A DNA stretch of 64,000 nt from Clostridia bacterium (GTDB lineage Bacteria > Bacillota > Clostridia > Christensenellales > UMGS416). Position 1 is the first letter of the stretch; every line of letters begins with the position of its first letter. The notes beneath the pieces were generated by a model that saw only the letters and a program-made list of their open reading frames with translations, ran no database searches and was not told the origin of the DNA. The translations under genes and the position numbers were made by a program. Where the stretch lies: assembly GCA_016938675.1 (NCBI GenBank), contig JAFGUF010000031.1:264478-328477 (forward strand). The letters are read 5' to 3'. Shown in pieces: positions 62,602 to 64,000 of the stretch.

Positions 62602-63966
62602 TCATATAACACCGTGAAAGTGCGAATCTGCCGCAACCAGCGCATCTAGAACCTTTTTTCGCAATTCAGGGTCACTTTTTAACCGATCAATCAGTTCATC
62701 GGAATCGGGTACTTTGGCCTTTTCAGAGTAGAAATCATCCTCAAATGTTTTAATGAGTTTCTTGCGGTGTTTATCCTGTTTCTGTGCATATACTCTTAGT
62801 AATACATCAGCCTGAGCATGGCCTGAGTCTCCTTGTAATGATTTAATGTCTCCATTATATAGTGGCAGTTTGTATGTAAGACTGGAATGTCTCATGTTTC
62901 CTATAGATATCTCAGGGAAATCAAGGTTACTTCTTTTAAGCCATTTCTTGAACCATTTGTTTAACAGATTTACTTCTATAGGACTACCGTCATCTAGTGC
63001 AAATACCAGATTATTATCTTCATAGAATTCTTCATACTGTTTCTTTAATGAATTGATTTCTTTTAATCTGTCTTTTAATTCGTTTTTTAACTGTTCAGAT
63101 ATAAATATCTTCCTGTTGCTGGTTTCAGTCTTTGGTATCTTAAGAATATATTTGGATATGGCATCCTGTGTTTTAGAGGGGAGTATTGAGAATATAGAAT
63201 CTTTAGGTAAATCCTTTATTGCTTTTACAGGTACACGCTGTAATGTTTTATTTATTCTTATATAGCCTTCTTCAAAGTTAACACAATCCCATGTAAGACC
63301 TAATGCTTCACCTGGCCTAAGTGAACATACAAAACATAAATGCAATCCCAGATGAAGTAAACTATCATCTATATTATCTAACGCAATTCTAACCATATCA
63401 GCAGTCCATATGGTTTTCTGTTTTTGCCTTACCTTAGGAGGCTTGCATATTACAGGACTGTATTTCAGCCACTGCCATTCCACAGCTTTACTGAACGCAG
63501 TTTTCATTACACTGTGCACATAACTTATAGATTTAGGAGATAAGCACCTGACATTATTGTTTTCAATAGCTTTCTTGCTGGGGTTGCGTATCTTTGTCTT
63601 TCTTAAGGTATCATAGAAGTTCTCAATATCATATGGTTTTAATTCCTGTATCTGTTTGTCCCCTATATTAGGATTAATATAATTGTTTACTATTCCGAGT
63701 ACATTCATATACTGAGAATGCTGCCAGTGTGTATTCTTATATACACTAATCCATTTAGTAAACATCTCATAAACTGTCATATCCTTTGGAGTAATAAACT
63801 CATCCTTGGCTTTATCTGATTCAATAGTATGCTTATATGCCGTTGCTTCATTCTTACTGCTGAATCTTTTTCTTTTCTGCTTCCTGTTGCCTTCTTCATC
63901 CGAATAGTCGAATACTACATCATACTTAATTCCTGATTTTGTTTTCATATTATATATTGTTGCCAT
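62602..63966 (-). CDS. tyrosine-family site-specific integrase
   Basis: A 454-residue integrase. The N-terminal arm-binding domain (about 1-55) precedes a SAM-like core-binding domain (about 60-170) and the catalytic domain from about 185. Catalytic residues: Arg in CSLRPGEAL, Lys in PKTETSNR, Arg in NMRHSSLT, His in SGHAQAD and Tyr in RVYAQ. The first His of the HxxR motif is Gly here. GGAGG precedes the ATG, only 34 bases from the window edge. It lies next to tRNA-Met, transcribed toward it, a common layout of prophages and integrative elements, whose other genes are outside the window. Confidence 0.93.
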   Translation of the reverse strand: MATIYNMKTKSGIKYDVVFDYSDEEGNRKQKRKRFSSKNEATAYKHTIESDKAKDEFITPKDMTVYEMFTKWISVYKNTHWQHSQYMNVLGIVNNYINPNIGDKQIQELKPYDIENFYDTLRKTKIRNPSKKAIENNNVRCLSPKSISYVHSVMKTAFSKAVEWQWLKYSPVICKPPKVRQKQKTIWTADMVRIALDNIDDSLLHLGLHLCFVCSLRPGEALGLTWDCVNFEEGYIRINKTLQRVPVKAIKDLPKDSIFSILPSKTQDAISKYILKIPKTETSNRKIFISEQLKNELKDRLKEINSLKKQYEEFYEDNNLVFALDDGSPIEVNLLNKWFKKWLKRSNLDFPEISIGNMRHSSLTYKLPLYNGDIKSLQGDSGHAQADVLLRVYAQKQDKHRKKLIKTFEDDFYSEKAKVPDSDELIDRLKSDPELRKKVLDALVAADSHFHGVI

Positions 63967-64000
63967 ATTAACCTCCGTTCATCAGCAGAAGAATATCACA

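Overview
The window reads as chromosomal DNA of a low-to-moderate GC Gram-positive anaerobe of the class Clostridia (Bacillota). The signs are a tryptophan T-box leader, DnaD- and DnaI-type primosome proteins, the rpmH-rnpA-yidD-yidC-jag cluster, strong Shine-Dalgarno sites with consensus sigma-A promoters, heavy use of ATA and AGG/AGA codons, GntR/YtrA-type ABC operons and oxygen-sensitive Fe-S enzymes. A family-level guess (Anaerovoracaceae-like) would be weak inference.

Layout. 1-2585: the end of an RND/MMPL exporter, a small zinc-ribbon membrane protein and an AlkX/YcaQ-type DNA glycosylase. 2697-5157: a ferrous-iron operon (feoA, feoB and a 46-residue Cys-rich peptide) with palindromic metal-regulator-like boxes. 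5239-6654: a membrane-anchored RCC1 propeller protein. 6778-10560: a MacA/MacB-like exporter. 10702-11286: two tandem CxxC thioredoxin-fold proteins. 11358-14269 (minus): two-subunit Fe-S fumarase followed by a Ppx/GppA-HD protein. 14291-18383 (minus): a giant secreted LRR plus M15 peptidase protein and a small anchored partner. 18545-19855 (minus): a TetR repressor with a clear operator and a polytopic membrane protein. 21126-22355 (minus): stand-alone trpB behind a Trp T-box. 22873-25738: extracytoplasmic proteins, including a VanY-like lipoprotein. 25890-30941: a compact seven-gene operon (cobO, birA, S58 peptidase, acpS, phosphodiesterase, mtnN, ogt). 31151-35335: a zinc-ribbon protein, a GH78-like enzyme with unusual active-site residues, DegV and luxS. 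35398-37886 (minus): jag, yidC, yidD, rnpA, rpmH. 38245-41848: an anchored DUF4145-like protein, an Fe-S aldo/keto reductase and an aminotransferase. 41984-44336: dnaD and dnaI-like genes. 44340-51329: a membrane protein, a two-component system and a GntR-ABC operon. 51619-53903: a YdjI/YdjG-like membrane-stress pair. 53925-55865: PHP phosphatase, small membrane protein, patatin. 56059-58410: tRNA-Arg, apt and a DUF39/NIL-ferredoxin pair related to archaeal homocysteine synthesis. 58444-62224 (minus): CPBP protease, DUF2156 protein, tRNA-Val and a second GntR-ABC operon. 62381-63966: tRNA-Met(CAT) followed by a tyrosine integrase, the likely edge of an integrated element that continues past the window.

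How the parts connect. Several genes serve sulfur and methyl-group metabolism: mtnN and luxS recycle S-adenosylhomocysteine, and the DUF39/NIL pair probably makes homocysteine from sulfide. Envelope upkeep is another theme: YidC/YidD/Jag, two M15 peptidases, a two-component system, the YdjI/YdjG-like pair and two GntR-ABC modules. I see no CRISPR array, no obvious defence island and no dnaA/oriC. The most unusual items are the YdjI/YdjG-like pair without pspA, the DUF39/NIL pair without a CBS module, the substituted GH78-like active site, the fumarase/Ppx-HD operon and the LRR-M15 fusion.
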